Origin: Maricaulis parjimensis
Lineage (GTDB): Bacteria; Pseudomonadota; Alphaproteobacteria; Caulobacterales; Maricaulaceae
Length of the DNA: 64,000 nt
NCBI RefSeq assembly: GCF_016817355.1
Contig: NZ_JADOTT010000006.1
Coordinates: 149,216 to 213,215 of the forward strand
Reading direction: 5' to 3'
The notes under the pieces are model-generated. The model searched no databases. It was not told where the DNA came from and saw only the letters and a program-made list of their open reading frames with translations. A program made the position numbers and the translations under genes. This document shows positions 44,932-53,334 of the stretch, in pieces. Positions within the stretch are counted from its first letter, which is position 1. Every line of letters starts with the position of its first letter.

Positions 44932-44959
44932 TTGCTCCCATCGGTCTGTGGGGTTATAG
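44932..44959 (+). promoter_or_regulatory. promoter of tRNA-Cys
   Basis: TTGCTC (44932-44937) and TTATAG (44954-44959) are spaced by 16 bases, 20 bases ahead of the tRNA. Confidence 0.5.
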
Positions 44960-44978
44960 CTCCCGGCTCCATTCCTGA

Positions 44979-45052
44979 GGCACCGTGGCGGAGTGGTTAC
45001 GCAGAGGACTGCAAATCCTTGTACCCCGGTTCGATTCCGGGCGGTGCCTCCA
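44979..45052 (+). tRNA. tRNA-Cys (GCA)
   Basis: Complete cloverleaf of 74 bases with encoded CCA. Acceptor GGCACCG/CGGTGCC, anticodon stem GAGGA/TCCTT with loop CTGCAAA (anticodon GCA), T-arm CCCGG-TTCGATT-CCGGG. Confidence 0.97.
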
Positions 45053-45060
45053 CCCTTCCC

Positions 45061-45756
45061 CTAAAAACTGATCGCCATACCCTTGTGGTCGCGGAAACCG
45101 CCCGAATCGTCCGGTCCCAGTCCGGCGATGACGCGGAGCAGATCCTGTGCGGCTTCCTGCGGCGGGCGGACATCCAGTCCGGATTTGGAAAAAGGCTCGG
45201 ACAGGCGGGTTGCGACCGTGCCGGGATGCAGGGCGATGCAGATCGCTTCGGGCTTGCGGCGTTTCATCTCGATGGAGACGCTGCGCAGGATCTGGTTGAG
45301 CGCGGCCTTGGAGGCGCGATAGGCGTGCCAGCCGCCCAGGCGATTGTCCGAAATCGAGCCGACCCGCGCGGACAGGGTGGCGAAAACCGAGCGACCCTGA
45401 CGCGGAAGGAGCGGCAGGAAATGCTTCATCAGCAGAGCCGGTCCGGTGGCATTGAGCGCGAAAGCGCGGGCGAAATGATCCGGATCCAGCTCGCGCAGGC
45501 TGCGCTCGGGCGAAAAGACGTCATCATGCAGGAAGCCGGTCGCATCGATGATGAGGCGGATCGTGTCGCCGCCTTCCTTGAGCGCCTGCGCGGCGGCGTG
45601 GATGGAGGCTTCATCCAGCAGATCGAGCGGCGGGCTGGTGCGGCGGGACAATGCGGTAACCGTCCAGCCCTGTGCCTCCAGCTCTGCGACCAGGGCTGAG
45701 CCGATACCGCCGCTGGCGCCGATCACCACGGCGTGTCCGGTTTCACTGTCTGTCAT
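45061..45756 (-). CDS. SDR family NAD(P)-dependent oxidoreductase
   Basis: Short-chain dehydrogenase of 231 residues, C-factor (CsgA)-like branch. The cofactor motif is VVIGASGGIGSALV (9-22); NATGPALLMKHFLPLL; the catalytic Ser is in LSARVGSI and YxxxK in YRASKAALNQ. The start at 45756 gives a standard N-terminus. It diverges from the photolyase gene; the 54-base gap between them has a perfect 14-bp palindrome. SDR genes of this type are common companions of photolyase/singlet-oxygen genes. The substrate is unknown. Confidence 0.9.
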   Translation of the reverse strand: MTDSETGHAVVIGASGGIGSALVAELEAQGWTVTALSRRTSPPLDLLDEASIHAAAQALKEGGDTIRLIIDATGFLHDDVFSPERSLRELDPDHFARAFALNATGPALLMKHFLPLLPRQGRSVFATLSARVGSISDNRLGGWHAYRASKAALNQILRSVSIEMKRRKPEAICIALHPGTVATRLSEPFSKSGLDVRPPQEAAQDLLRVIAGLGPDDSGGFRDHKGMAISF

Positions 45757-45784
45757 GCCGTCATCCACTGGTCTGCCCTGCCCC

Positions 45785-45798
45785 TGTCTACGTAGACA
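45785..45798. promoter_or_regulatory. perfect 14-bp palindrome between SDR and photolyase genes
   Basis: TGTCTACGTAGACA is its own reverse complement. It lies 13 bases before the first phrB ATG and 28 bases before the SDR start, a good place for a repressor of both. MerR-family photoreceptors (LitR/CarH) are a possible binder, by analogy to other photolyase clusters. Confidence 0.6.
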
Positions 45799-45810
45799 CA
45801 GGCAAAGCGG

Positions 45811-47334
45811 ATGGATGCGATGACAGACCTCGTCCTGGTGCTGGGAGACCAGCTCACACATGATTTGCCCAGCCTGCGCCAGAAGCCGGAAGCCGCCGAC
45901 GTGCTGATGGCGGAAGTGGCGGCCGAGACGGACTATGTCTGGCATCACCGCAAGAAGATCGCCTTCATCTTCTCCGCCATGCGCCATTTTGCGGACGAAC
46001 TGCGCGCGGCGGGGCGGCGGGTGCATTACCGCGCTTTTGACGAGACCCCGCCCTGCCCGGACCTGGCCAGCGCTGTGGAAGATGCGCTCAAGGCGGGCAC
46101 CTACGACCGGCTGATCCTCACCGAGCCGGGCGAGTGGCGGTTGAAGCAGGAGATGGAGACCTGGTCCGAGCGGTTCGGACTGCCGGTCATGATGCTGGAG
46201 GATGACCGTTTCGCGTGCTCCCACGACCGGTTCGCGCGCTGGGCGGAGGGGCGCAAGCAATTGCGGATGGAGTATTTCTACCGCGAGATGCGACGCGAGA
46301 CCGGCCTCCTCATGGAAGGCGACAAGCCGGTCGGCGGGCGCTGGAATTTCGACGCGGAGAATCGCGAGGCGGCCTCATCCAGCCTGTTCATGCCCCAACC
46401 CTTCCGGGTGGAGCCGGACGAAATCACGGCGGATGTGCTGGACCTGGTGGAGGCCCGCTTTGAGGGGTTTGGCGATATCCGCCCCTTCCACTTCGCCGTC
46501 ACGCGCAAGGATGCGCTCAAGGCGCTGGATCATTTCATCGAGCACGCCCTGCCCGATTTCGGCACCTATCAGGACGCCATGCTGAAAGGCGAGGCCTTCC
46601 TCTATCACTCCCTCCTGTCGGCCTATCTCAATGTCGGCCTGCTGGGCCCGCTGGAGATCTGCCAGGCGGTGGAGGCGGCCTGGAAGCGCGGCCATGCCCC
46701 GCTCAATGCGGCAGAGGGCTATATCCGCCAGATCATCGGCTGGAGGGAATATGTGCGGGGCATTTATTGGCGCGAAGGGCCGGACTATGTCCGCCGCAAT
46801 GCGCTGGGCGCGGACCGTCCCCTGCCCGACTTCTACTGGAGCGGAAAGACCGACATGGCCTGCCTGGCCGCCGCAATCGGGCAGACGCGCAAGGAGGCCT
46901 ATGCCCACCATATCCAGCGCCTGATGGTGACCGGGACCTTCGCCCTCATTGCCGGGATCGATCCGCATGCCCTGCATGAATGGTATCTGGCGGTCTATAT
47001 CGATGCGTTCGAATGGGTGGAGGCGCCCAATACGGTGGGCATGTCGCAATTTGCCGATGGCGGATTGCTGGGCTCGAAACCCTATGCCGCCAGTGGCGCC
47101 TATATCGACCGGATGTCGGACTACTGCTCCGGTTGCCGCTATGATGTGAAGGACAAGACGGGGCGCAATTCCTGCCCGTTCAATTCGCTCTACTGGGACT
47201 TCCTGGCGCGCAATGAGGACAAGCTGCGCGGCAATCCCCGCCTGGGTCCGGTCTATCGCAATTGGGACCGGATGAGCGAAGAGAAGCGTCAGGCCTATCG
47301 CGACCGGGCCGCCGAGGTGCTGGAGGCGCTCTGA
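45811..47334 (+). CDS. phrB: Fe-S cluster photolyase/cryptochrome (FeS-BCP, PhrB-like)
   Basis: A 507-residue light-dependent DNA repair flavoprotein of the iron-sulfur bacterial cryptochrome/photolyase group; Agrobacterium PhrB repairs (6-4) photoproducts. The N-terminal alpha/beta domain starts [16 protein letters not shown]; the C-terminal FAD domain has [13 protein letters not shown] and [16 protein letters not shown]. The four cluster cysteines are visible: Cys in [10 protein letters not shown], then [19 protein letters not shown] (C-x2-C-x12-C). Start either ATG 45811 or 45820. DUF2256, a known companion, overlaps its 3' end on the other strand. Confidence 0.95.
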   Translation: MDAMTDLVLVLGDQLTHDLPSLRQKPEAADVLMAEVAAETDYVWHHRKKIAFIFSAMRHFADELRAAGRRVHYRAFDETPPCPDLASAVEDALKAGTYDRLILTEPGEWRLKQEMETWSERFGLPVMMLEDDRFACSHDRFARWAEGRKQLRMEYFYREMRRETGLLMEGDKPVGGRWNFDAENREAASSSLFMPQPFRVEPDEITADVLDLVEARFEGFGDIRPFHFAVTRKDALKALDHFIEHALPDFGTYQDAMLKGEAFLYHSLLSAYLNVGLLGPLEICQAVEAAWKRGHAPLNAAEGYIRQIIGWREYVRGIYWREGPDYVRRNALGADRPLPDFYWSGKTDMACLAAAIGQTRKEAYAHHIQRLMVTGTFALIAGIDPHALHEWYLAVYIDAFEWVEAPNTVGMSQFADGGLLGSKPYAASGAYIDRMSDYCSGCRYDVKDKTGRNSCPFNSLYWDFLARNEDKLRGNPRLGPVYRNWDRMSEEKRQAYRDRAAEVLEAL

Positions 47335-47477
47335 GCCGGTCGGGACCGGCGGCAGCGCTCAGAACAGTATTTCACCTCATCCCAAACGCGCTCCCACTTC
47401 TTGCGCCACTGGAAGGGCCGCCCGCAGGTGAGGCAGGTCTTTTCAGGCTTTGGATGACGGGCGGTTTGGCGGGGCAT
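47295..47477 (-). CDS. DUF2256 zinc-ribbon-like protein
   Basis: A 60-residue protein with [20 protein letters not shown] and [12 protein letters not shown], giving a CxxC...CxxxC arrangement that suggests metal binding. This is the DUF2256 pattern, usually found beside photolyase/cryptochrome genes; its function is unknown. The end overlaps the phrB 3' end by 40 bases in the tail-to-tail sense. The ATG at 47477 has only a weak AGG ahead. Confidence 0.85.
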   Translation of the reverse strand: MPRQTARHPKPEKTCLTCGRPFQWRKKWERVWDEVKYCSERCRRSRPAQSASSTSAARSR

Positions 47478-47547
47478 GGTCGGGACCTAGTCCGCACGCC
47501 CAGCCCGGCAAGATCGTCTTGCCGGCGAGATCGTCTTTCTGGCGAGA

Positions 47548-47904
47548 TCAGGCGTGTTCCGCGCTCAGCGAACCGTCCGCATTGATGCCGGCCTTTTCCA
47601 GTTCCGGACCCAGCTTGCCCAAAAGGAAGAGGACATACATGCGGTAATCGCCGATCAGCGACCAGAGCGGATAGGTGAAAGTGGCCGGCTTGTTGCGCTC
47701 GACGAAGGCATGGCTGACCCAGGCGAAGAAATAGCCGGAGACCGGCACGGCCAGGAGCAGCCACCAGGTCTGCGTCACCAGGGCCGCCAACAGGACGATC
47801 AGGGCCAGTGTGGAGCCGACATAATGCCAGTTGCGCGTCGCCGGACGGGCATGCTCGCGCAGGTAAAACGGCCAAAACGACTTAAATGTCTGATGTTCAC
47901 GCAT
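47548..47904 (-). CDS. DUF962 / Mpo1-like membrane protein
   Basis: A 118-residue protein of the DUF962 (Mpo1-like) family. It begins EHQTFKSFWPFYLREHARPATRNWHYVGS, the conserved family opening with the H of RNWHY; two transmembrane segments (about 30-50 and 52-68) follow, then SHAFVERNKPATFTYPLWSLIGDYRM, including the second conserved His. Yeast Mpo1 is an iron-dependent 2-hydroxy fatty acid dioxygenase; bacterial roles are unproved. The start at 47904 has GGGGAGAAG ahead. The upstream in-frame extension is part of the long intergenic region. Confidence 0.88.
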   Translation of the reverse strand: MREHQTFKSFWPFYLREHARPATRNWHYVGSTLALIVLLAALVTQTWWLLLAVPVSGYFFAWVSHAFVERNKPATFTYPLWSLIGDYRMYVLFLLGKLGPELEKAGINADGSLSAEHA

Positions 47905-48073
47905 CGTCTTCTCCCCGGTGATTCGCGGCTGATTGTGAAGCCTCACCCTGTTGCACCAGAATAAATCGCGATTTCGTGGTGAATCAAATCCCTCGCTGAA
48001 ATGAGGCATTTCGATGATTCCATTAGGCTTTCGGCAAGGACGATAAACCAAATGCCGAATTGCCCCTTTCCTG

Positions 48074-48088
48074 TTAACCCCGCCTTAA
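48074..48088. promoter_or_regulatory. CtrA-type box
   Basis: TTAA-CCCCGCC-TTAA matches the TTAA-N7-TTAA CtrA full site of alphaproteobacteria; read on the minus strand it is TTAA-N7-TTAAC. It lies in the 370-base gap between the DUF962 gene and tRNA-Asn. Confidence 0.6.
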
Positions 48089-48110
48089 GGGTTCTGACCC
48101 AATTCTTCAC

Positions 48111-48183
48111 CTGTCTTCCCGTGAAGACACCCCACCATCCACCCAATGCCTTTTCGGGAGCCTTCGTGGCTCCCGATTTTTTT
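48111..48183 (+). ncRNA. candidate small RNA between DUF962 gene and tRNA-Asn
   Basis: Two hairpins in tandem: TGTCTTC-CCGT-GAAGACA (48111-48128) and GGGAGCC-TTCGT-GGCTCCC (48157-48175), the second followed by eight T. There is no plus-strand gene upstream for over 700 bases, so this terminator would end a short transcript of its own, starting near the CtrA box. No known RNA family is recognised. Nothing else is seen in 47905-48274. Confidence 0.45.
48157..48183 (+). terminator. strong Rho-independent terminator with no obvious upstream gene
   Basis: GGGAGCC/GGCTCCC stem of seven with a TTCGT loop, then GATTTTTTTT. The T-run is only on the plus strand. Confidence 0.85.
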
Positions 48184-48218
48184 TGCAGAAACCCCTGCAA
48201 TTCAGCGCAGAAGGGTGC

Positions 48219-48248
48219 TTGCGCGGCGGCGCGAAGCTCTGATACAAG
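48219..48248 (+). promoter_or_regulatory. promoter of tRNA-Asn
   Basis: TTGCGC and TACAAG separated by 18 bases, ending 26 bases ahead of the tRNA. Confidence 0.4.
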
Positions 48249-48274
48249 CCACGCCTCGCTTGCGAGAAGAGTGT

Positions 48275-48350
48275 TCCCCGGTAGCTCAGTTGGTAGAGCA
48301 GGTGACTGTTAATCACCGGGTCGGCGGTTCGAGCCCGTCCCGGGGAGCCA
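48275..48350 (+). tRNA. tRNA-Asn (GTT)
   Basis: Complete 76-base cloverleaf with encoded CCA. Acceptor TCCCCGG/CCGGGGA, anticodon stem GGTGA/TCACC with loop CTGTTAA (anticodon GTT), T-arm with GGTTCGAGCC. Confidence 0.97.
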
Positions 48351-48428
48351 TTCTCGCGAATTTCCCAGATATTGTTGGTGAGTTGAGCGCTGGGCGGGCT
48401 TTTGTGGTCCGCTTTACGGACGCCCAAA

Positions 48429-49154
48429 CTAATCCACCAGCCGTTCATCCAGCTTGCGCGCGGCGTCGAAGAATCGCCGGCGGAGATCCGCCGCGTGGGG
48501 ATTGTGGCGTTCGATGGCGCGGAAGAGTTCGTCGCTGTCTTCGGCGACCAGACGGGCGGCCTCGGCGAGGAGGTCGTAGGAGCGGGTTGTGTAGGGAGCG
48601 TCCATCAGGCCGAGATCCGTGATCACCTTGGACACAAGGTGGGTAAGCGCCTGCACGCTGGCCATGGTGCGGTCATGCGTGTCGGCATCGGAGATGTGGA
48701 CGTCCAGGGAGAGCGTGTCCTTGAGGAAATCCGCCACACAGCCCGCCTCCACGCCCGGTTCCGGGCAGAGTACGATGGACTGGCCGGCCACGCCCTGGGC
48801 CGCCGATTGCGGACCGAAGAGCGGGTGGGTGCCCAAGATGCGCGTCCCGGCCGGCAGGGCCTCACGCAGGATGCGCAGGGGTTCCAGCTTCACCGAGGCG
48901 ACATCAATGACCAGTGCGCCTTCGGCCAAGTGCGGTGCGATGGCTTGCGCCACGCCCGCCAGAGCCTGAACCGGGACGGCAAGAATCACGACGGGCCGTG
49001 CGGCGGCCTCTTCCAGCGACACCCAAGCTCCGCCCGGCATGTCGCGCACGGACGGGTCATGCCCCACCAGATCAAAATGCGGAGCGAGATGCGTGGCGGC
49101 CAGCCGGCCGAACGCGCCCAGGCCGATCAGGCCGATTTGGGTCTTCTGTGTCAT
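48429..49154 (-). CDS. prephenate/arogenate dehydrogenase family protein
   Basis: A 241-residue NAD(P)-dependent dehydrogenase in tyrosine synthesis. The Rossmann start is QIGLIGLGAFGRLAATHL (6-23); VILAVPVQAL; DVASVKLEPLRIL; and GTHPLFGPQSAAQG, which carries the catalytic His of TyrA enzymes. The protein is shorter than full TyrA (about 280-300), so the C-terminal dimer domain is reduced. GGGGACG precedes the ATG. The aroH/chorismate neighbours are absent. It could be either prephenate- or arogenate-specific. Confidence 0.9.
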   Translation of the reverse strand: MTQKTQIGLIGLGAFGRLAATHLAPHFDLVGHDPSVRDMPGGAWVSLEEAAARPVVILAVPVQALAGVAQAIAPHLAEGALVIDVASVKLEPLRILREALPAGTRILGTHPLFGPQSAAQGVAGQSIVLCPEPGVEAGCVADFLKDTLSLDVHISDADTHDRTMASVQALTHLVSKVITDLGLMDAPYTTRSYDLLAEAARLVAEDSDELFRAIERHNPHAADLRRRFFDAARKLDERLVD

Positions 49155-49206
49155 GACGTCCCCATACTCCCCCGCACACTAGCGGGAATCGTCAGGCGGG
49201 GAATGC

Positions 49207-51105
49207 CTATTGCGCGGCGGGGACTTCCACGGCGCTGGAGGGCTCAGCCCCCTCGCCCGCCTCGCTCTGGCGCTTCCACATGGCGGCGTAGAGGCCATCC
49301 CTGGCCAGGAGTTCGGCATGCGTGCCGTTTTCCGCGACATGGCCATCATCGAGCACGATGATCCGGTCGGCCCCGGCAATGGTGGAGAGACGGTGGGCGA
49401 CGGCAATCGTGGTGCGGCCCCGGGCGGCCTCGGCCAGGGCGATCTGGACATCCTTTTCGGTCTGGCTGTCGAGCGCGGAGGTGGCTTCGTCGAGGACGAG
49501 AATGGCCGGGTTCTTCAGAATGGCGCGGGCGACGCCGACGCGCTGTTTCTCGCCGCCGGAGAGTTTCAGCCCGCGCTCGCCCACAATGGTCTGCAGTCCG
49601 TCGGGCAGACCGTCCACAAAATCGGCGAGACGGGCGCGCTCGACGACATCGCGGATCTCGGCCTCGGTCGCGTCGGGGCGGCCATAGATGATGTTGGCGC
49701 GCAGCGTGTCGTTGAAGAGGACGACATCCTGGGGCACCAGGGCGAGACTGTCGCGCAGGCTCTGCTGGGTGAGCTGGCGCAGATCCTGGCCATCAATCCG
49801 CACGGCGCCGCTTTCCGGATCATAGAAGCGGAAAAGCAGCCGCAACACGGTCGACTTGCCGGCACCGGACGGACCGCAAATCCCGACAAAACTGCCCGCG
49901 GGAATCTCGAAACTGACATCCTGGATGGAACGGGACCGGCCATCATGGGTAAAGCCGACACTGTCGAAACTGACCGCTCCGCCCGTCACGGCGAGCGGTT
50001 TGGCCTCCGCCGCATCGGCGACATCCGGCTTGATGGCCAGCGTCTCGAAGACGCGTTCCATGTCGACCGCGCCCTGTTTGATCTCGCGATAGGCCCAGCC
50101 CAGGATGTTGAGCGGCTGATAGACATTCATCAGGATGAGGGTGACCGCGGCGACATCACCCGGCTGGAGCTGGCCATTCCAGGCTTTCCAGCCCGCCATC
50201 AGCGCCATCGCCAGCAGACCGCCATTCATGATCAGCGCCTGGGCCCCATTGAGCAGGGCGAGCGAGGACTGGGACTTGGCCGCCGCATGGGCATAGCGCG
50301 TCATCGACCGGTCAAAGGCATCCGCCTCGCGGCGTTCGGCGGCAAAGGCTTTCACCGTCTCGAAATTGATCAGGCTGTCGACGGCGCGCGCCGAGGCTTC
50401 ATTATCGGCCTCATTCATCGTGCGGCGGATCTGGACGCGCCATTCGGTCACCGACCAGGTGAGCGTCATGTAGATGGCCACCGTGATGATCGCGATCAGG
50501 GCGAACTCCCAGCCATAATTCGAGCTGAGCACCAGCGCCGCCAGACCCAATTCCAGCAGGGTCGGCGCGATGTTGAAGATCAGGAAGCGCATCAGGAAAT
50601 CGACGGCCCGGGCGCCGCGCTCGATGATGCGGTTGAGCGCGCCGGTGCGCTTGGTCTGGTGATAGCCGATGGAGAGCGTCTGGACGTGGGCGAAGGCACG
50701 CACGGCGGTCAGGCGCTGGGCATCCTGGCTGACCGGCGCGAACAGCGCATCGCGCAATTGCGGCGCCCCGACCGAGAGGAAGCGCGCCACGGCATAGACG
50801 ATGAAGGCCAGGGTGAAGGTGGTGATGATGCCTGACAGGGCATTTCCGCCTTCGGCCGCGGGCTGCGCCCCGCCCTGCCCGGCATGGGCGGTAATCAGAT
50901 TGATCCCGTCACCGAAGAAGACCGGGGCATAAACGGCGAAGAGTTTGGCGATCAGGGTCAGGACCAGCGCGACGCCCATGCGAAAGCGCCATTTCGCCAT
51001 CTCCGGCGAGGCCAGCAGCGCAAACAGCCGCCACATCGTCGTGCCCAGCGAGCCTTTCGGCGCCTGCTTGGCTTCCGCCTCGGTATCGGTGGGCAAGGGT
51101 CTCAT
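49207..51105 (-). CDS. ATM1-type ABC transporter (membrane and ATPase fused)
   Basis: Half-transporter of 632 residues with N-terminal six-helix membrane domain (about 40-330) and C-terminal ATPase. It matches the ATM1/HMT1 heavy-metal exporter group by the segment FHQTKRTGxLxRxIERG-type (here GYHQTKRTGALNRIIERGARAV) and the EADNEASARAVDSLINFETVKAF stretch. ATPase motifs: Walker A GPSGAGKST, signature LSGGEKQRVGVARAIL, Walker B ILVLDEATSALD, H-loop AHRLSTI. ATM1-type proteins export glutathione-conjugated metals or sulfur species. The start at 51105 is used; the longer frame adds 28 residues without pattern. Confidence 0.92.
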   Translation of the reverse strand: MRPLPTDTEAEAKQAPKGSLGTTMWRLFALLASPEMAKWRFRMGVALVLTLIAKLFAVYAPVFFGDGINLITAHAGQGGAQPAAEGGNALSGIITTFTLAFIVYAVARFLSVGAPQLRDALFAPVSQDAQRLTAVRAFAHVQTLSIGYHQTKRTGALNRIIERGARAVDFLMRFLIFNIAPTLLELGLAALVLSSNYGWEFALIAIITVAIYMTLTWSVTEWRVQIRRTMNEADNEASARAVDSLINFETVKAFAAERREADAFDRSMTRYAHAAAKSQSSLALLNGAQALIMNGGLLAMALMAGWKAWNGQLQPGDVAAVTLILMNVYQPLNILGWAYREIKQGAVDMERVFETLAIKPDVADAAEAKPLAVTGGAVSFDSVGFTHDGRSRSIQDVSFEIPAGSFVGICGPSGAGKSTVLRLLFRFYDPESGAVRIDGQDLRQLTQQSLRDSLALVPQDVVLFNDTLRANIIYGRPDATEAEIRDVVERARLADFVDGLPDGLQTIVGERGLKLSGGEKQRVGVARAILKNPAILVLDEATSALDSQTEKDVQIALAEAARGRTTIAVAHRLSTIAGADRIIVLDDGHVAENGTHAELLARDGLYAAMWKRQSEAGEGAEPSSAVEVPAAQ

Positions 51106-51276
51106 CGTCGCCAGAGATAGGGCTCCGGCGGGGATTGTGCCAGTGGGTGGGTGCTTTCTTCCCCGTATCGCACCCATGCCGGGGTGCACACTCGTCTCGA
51201 CGAGTCACCCACTCCACCGCGCATGCGCGCGGTCCCCCTCGCCCATCAAGGGCGAGGATGGCGCTGAGCCTGTCGT

Positions 51277-52284
51277 CTAGCCCTCATCCTCCGACGGCGC
51301 TTGCAGCACCTGGCCGGGATAGATGAGGTTGGGGTCGCGGATCTGGTCGCGATTGGCTTCGTAGATCACCGTGTACTGGACGCCCTCGCCATAGAGACGG
51401 CGGGCCAGGCGCCAGAGGGAATTGCCCGGTTGGACCACGACCGCGTCGGGGCCGAGATTGAGGGCTTCCGGGGCGACGCGCTCGAAGGGCAGGACGATGA
51501 CGGCGGAGACATTGCCGTCCGGATCGACCTGGTCGATCTGGAGGTCATAGACGCCCGGTGCCAGCAGGGAGCCGGCCTGCAGGTCCCAGCGGCCATCACG
51601 GCCGACATTGGTTTCACCCACCAGGGCGCCATTGGCGAAGACGCGGACTGTGGTGCCGGTATCGGCGCGGCCGGAGAAGATCACGGCACCGGTGGCGTCG
51701 TAATCGACGGTCTCGAGCACCAGGGATCCCATTTCCGCATCCAGGCAGGACGGGCATTGCCAGACACGGCTGGCTTCACCCGGACGCCCGACCACGACCA
51801 GAGGGGTCGGGCCGCGCTGTTCGGGGATGGAAACGACAACGACCTGTTCGGAGAGCATTTCGCGGCCATCGGGCGCGACCATGCGCAAGGAGAGCTCCAC
51901 CGCACCGGAGGGCAGCGGATCGTCGGGGATGATGACCCATTCGCCGCGCTCATTGATCAGCTGCGTATCAGCGCGCTGCCCGTCCTCATCGGTGAAGAAG
52001 AGCGCTTCGCCATCGGCCAGGAGCTGAATGGTGGCCCCCGGCTCGCCGCGGCCCGCCGTGACGGCCGACCCGACCGGGGCGACACGGACAATGTCGAAGA
52101 CCGGCGGCGCGATCATCGCGGCCGGCGCGGTTCCGGGAAGCTCGGTGGGTGTTTCGGTTTCAGACAGGGCCGGACTCTCCGCCGCGTCATCCGCAGCGGG
52201 CCGGTACATGATGAAGGTGAGCGCCGCGGCAATCGCCAGCGTCGCCAAAGCAGCCGCAATGATAAAGGACCGCGTTGCGGTCAT
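51277..52284 (-). CDS. membrane-anchored LysM protein with Ig-like domains
   Basis: A 335-residue protein: one N-terminal membrane anchor (about 7-27), low-complexity linker, Ig-like/Bap-type domains (VGSAVTAGRGEPGATIQLLADG; VIFSGRADTGTTVRVFANGALVGETNV), and a C-terminal LysM motif VVVQPGNSLWRLARRLYGEG...YTVIYEANRDQIRDPNLIYPGQVLQAP. LysM binds peptidoglycan, so it acts in the periplasm. A CxxC pair (CPSC) lies in the middle. AGGAGA precedes the ATG at 52284. It is upstream of the ABC exporter on the same strand; no functional link is evident. Confidence 0.88.
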   Translation of the reverse strand: MTATRSFIIAAALATLAIAAALTFIMYRPAADDAAESPALSETETPTELPGTAPAAMIAPPVFDIVRVAPVGSAVTAGRGEPGATIQLLADGEALFFTDEDGQRADTQLINERGEWVIIPDDPLPSGAVELSLRMVAPDGREMLSEQVVVVSIPEQRGPTPLVVVGRPGEASRVWQCPSCLDAEMGSLVLETVDYDATGAVIFSGRADTGTTVRVFANGALVGETNVGRDGRWDLQAGSLLAPGVYDLQIDQVDPDGNVSAVIVLPFERVAPEALNLGPDAVVVQPGNSLWRLARRLYGEGVQYTVIYEANRDQIRDPNLIYPGQVLQAPSEDEG

Positions 52285-52416
52285 GGCAGGTCTCCTGTCA
52301 TCGGCAGCCGGAACGAAACATGCGCACCAGCACCCAATTGCTGGATGCAAGCCTCGCGCCGCCCGCCTTCGGCGAATAGCATCCTGTCCCGAGAAAGCAA
52401 ATATGAGTGATGTGAG

Positions 52417-52980
52417 ATGGCGAAAGTAAGGTCGATCGGTGTCTTTTGCGGTTCACGCATGGGTGAACGGAAGGAATATTTTGATGCCGCCCGCCGTGTC
52501 GGTGCCGCGATTGCCCAATCGGGCTGCCGTCTGGTCTATGGGGGCGGGGATGTCGGGCTGATGGGCGCCTCGGCCTCGGCCGCCGCCGAACAGGGCGGCA
52601 AGGTGCTGGGAATCATTCCCGATTTCCTGATCGCCCGTGAAGGCCATCTCGACCGTGTGGAGGTGCGGATCGTCGACTCGATGAGTACGCGCAAGAAGCA
52701 GCTGATCGAGGAATCAGACGCCTACATCATCCTGCCCGGCGGCACCGGGACGCTGGAAGAGGTCTTTGATGTGGTCTCCCGTCAGCAGCTCGGCCTGCAT
52801 GACAAGCCCATCGTCTTCCTTAACACGGCTGGCTTCTGGGGCCCGATCATCGATCTGATTGCGCACACTGTCCGCGAAGGTTTCACCCCGCAGAGCCTGG
52901 CCGACCATCTCGACCTGGTGGACGAGCCGGAAACAGCTGTTGCGCATCTGGTGGAGATGATGGGGGCGATTGGGCGCTGA
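52417..52980 (+). CDS. LOG family protein (TIGR00730), cytokinin-type phosphoribohydrolase
   Basis: A 187-residue Rossmann-fold protein. GVFCGSRMG (8-16), LVYGGGDVGLMG (34-45), and the family signature PGGTGTLEEVFDV with preceding MSTRKKQLIEESDAYIILPGG. Members hydrolyse nucleoside monophosphates, including cytokinin ribotides, to free base and ribose phosphate; in most bacteria the real role is nucleotide turnover. It is a single gene; a composite palindromic element follows its stop. Confidence 0.93.
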   Translation: MAKVRSIGVFCGSRMGERKEYFDAARRVGAAIAQSGCRLVYGGGDVGLMGASASAAAEQGGKVLGIIPDFLIAREGHLDRVEVRIVDSMSTRKKQLIEESDAYIILPGGTGTLEEVFDVVSRQQLGLHDKPIVFLNTAGFWGPIIDLIAHTVREGFTPQSLADHLDLVDEPETAVAHLVEMMGAIGR

Positions 52981-52983
52981 AAT

Positions 52984-53120
52984 CCCCCTCTCCTCAGGGA
53001 GAGGGTGGCGCGCATGCGCCGGGAGAGGGGGAAATCCCGGTGCTGGCCGACAATCACGAAGACCTCGCCGTTCCCCCTCATCCGCCCCTTCGGGGCACCT
53101 TCTCCCCAGGGAGAAGGAGG
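52984..53120. repeat. composite palindromic element, copy 3 (no gene)
   Basis: Hairpin CCCTCTCC-TCA-GGGAGAGGG, a GGCGC-GCAT-GCGCC hairpin, GGGAGAGGGGG, a core with AAATCCCGGTG and CGAAGACCTCGCCGTT, then CCCCTCATCCGCCCC-TTC-GGGGC and CCTTCTCC-CCA-GGGAGAAGG. The copy at 56153 is nearly the same sequence in the opposite orientation. Confidence 0.75.
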
Positions 53121-53130
53121 GCCGGGCTAG

Positions 53131-53334
53131 CTACGCCCCCTCCCCCTTCGGGTCGAAGACATCCTCGATTTTCAGCCCGAAGGCGTCCGCCAGGGCGAAG
53201 GCCAGGGTGAGTGACGGATCGTGCTTGCCGGTTTCCACGGCATTGATGGCCTGGCGGGAGACGCCGACGCGGTCTCCCAGCTCAGCCTGGCTCCAGCGCC
53301 GCTCGGCGCGCAGGACGCGGAGACGGTTCTTCAC
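53131..53334 (-). CDS. small XRE-family helix-turn-helix regulator
   Basis: A 67-residue XRE (Cro/CI-type) DNA-binding protein that is little more than the helix-turn-helix: LRVLRAERRWSQAELGDRVG then SRQAINAVETGKHDPS. The start is a GTG at 53334 whose GTGA overlaps the stop of the membrane protein gene upstream, so the two are coupled. It is the third gene of a unit with 53331-53720 and 53717-53863. Twin palindromes upstream of the unit are probably its operators (autoregulation). Confidence 0.88.
   Translation of the reverse strand: MKNRLRVLRAERRWSQAELGDRVGVSRQAINAVETGKHDPSLTLAFALADAFGLKIEDVFDPKGEGA

Noticed and set aside
47943..48200. Minus-strand 85-codon frame in the DUF962-tRNA gap
   Set aside because: No ribosome binding site, no domain, and it crosses the plus-strand terminator and CtrA box.
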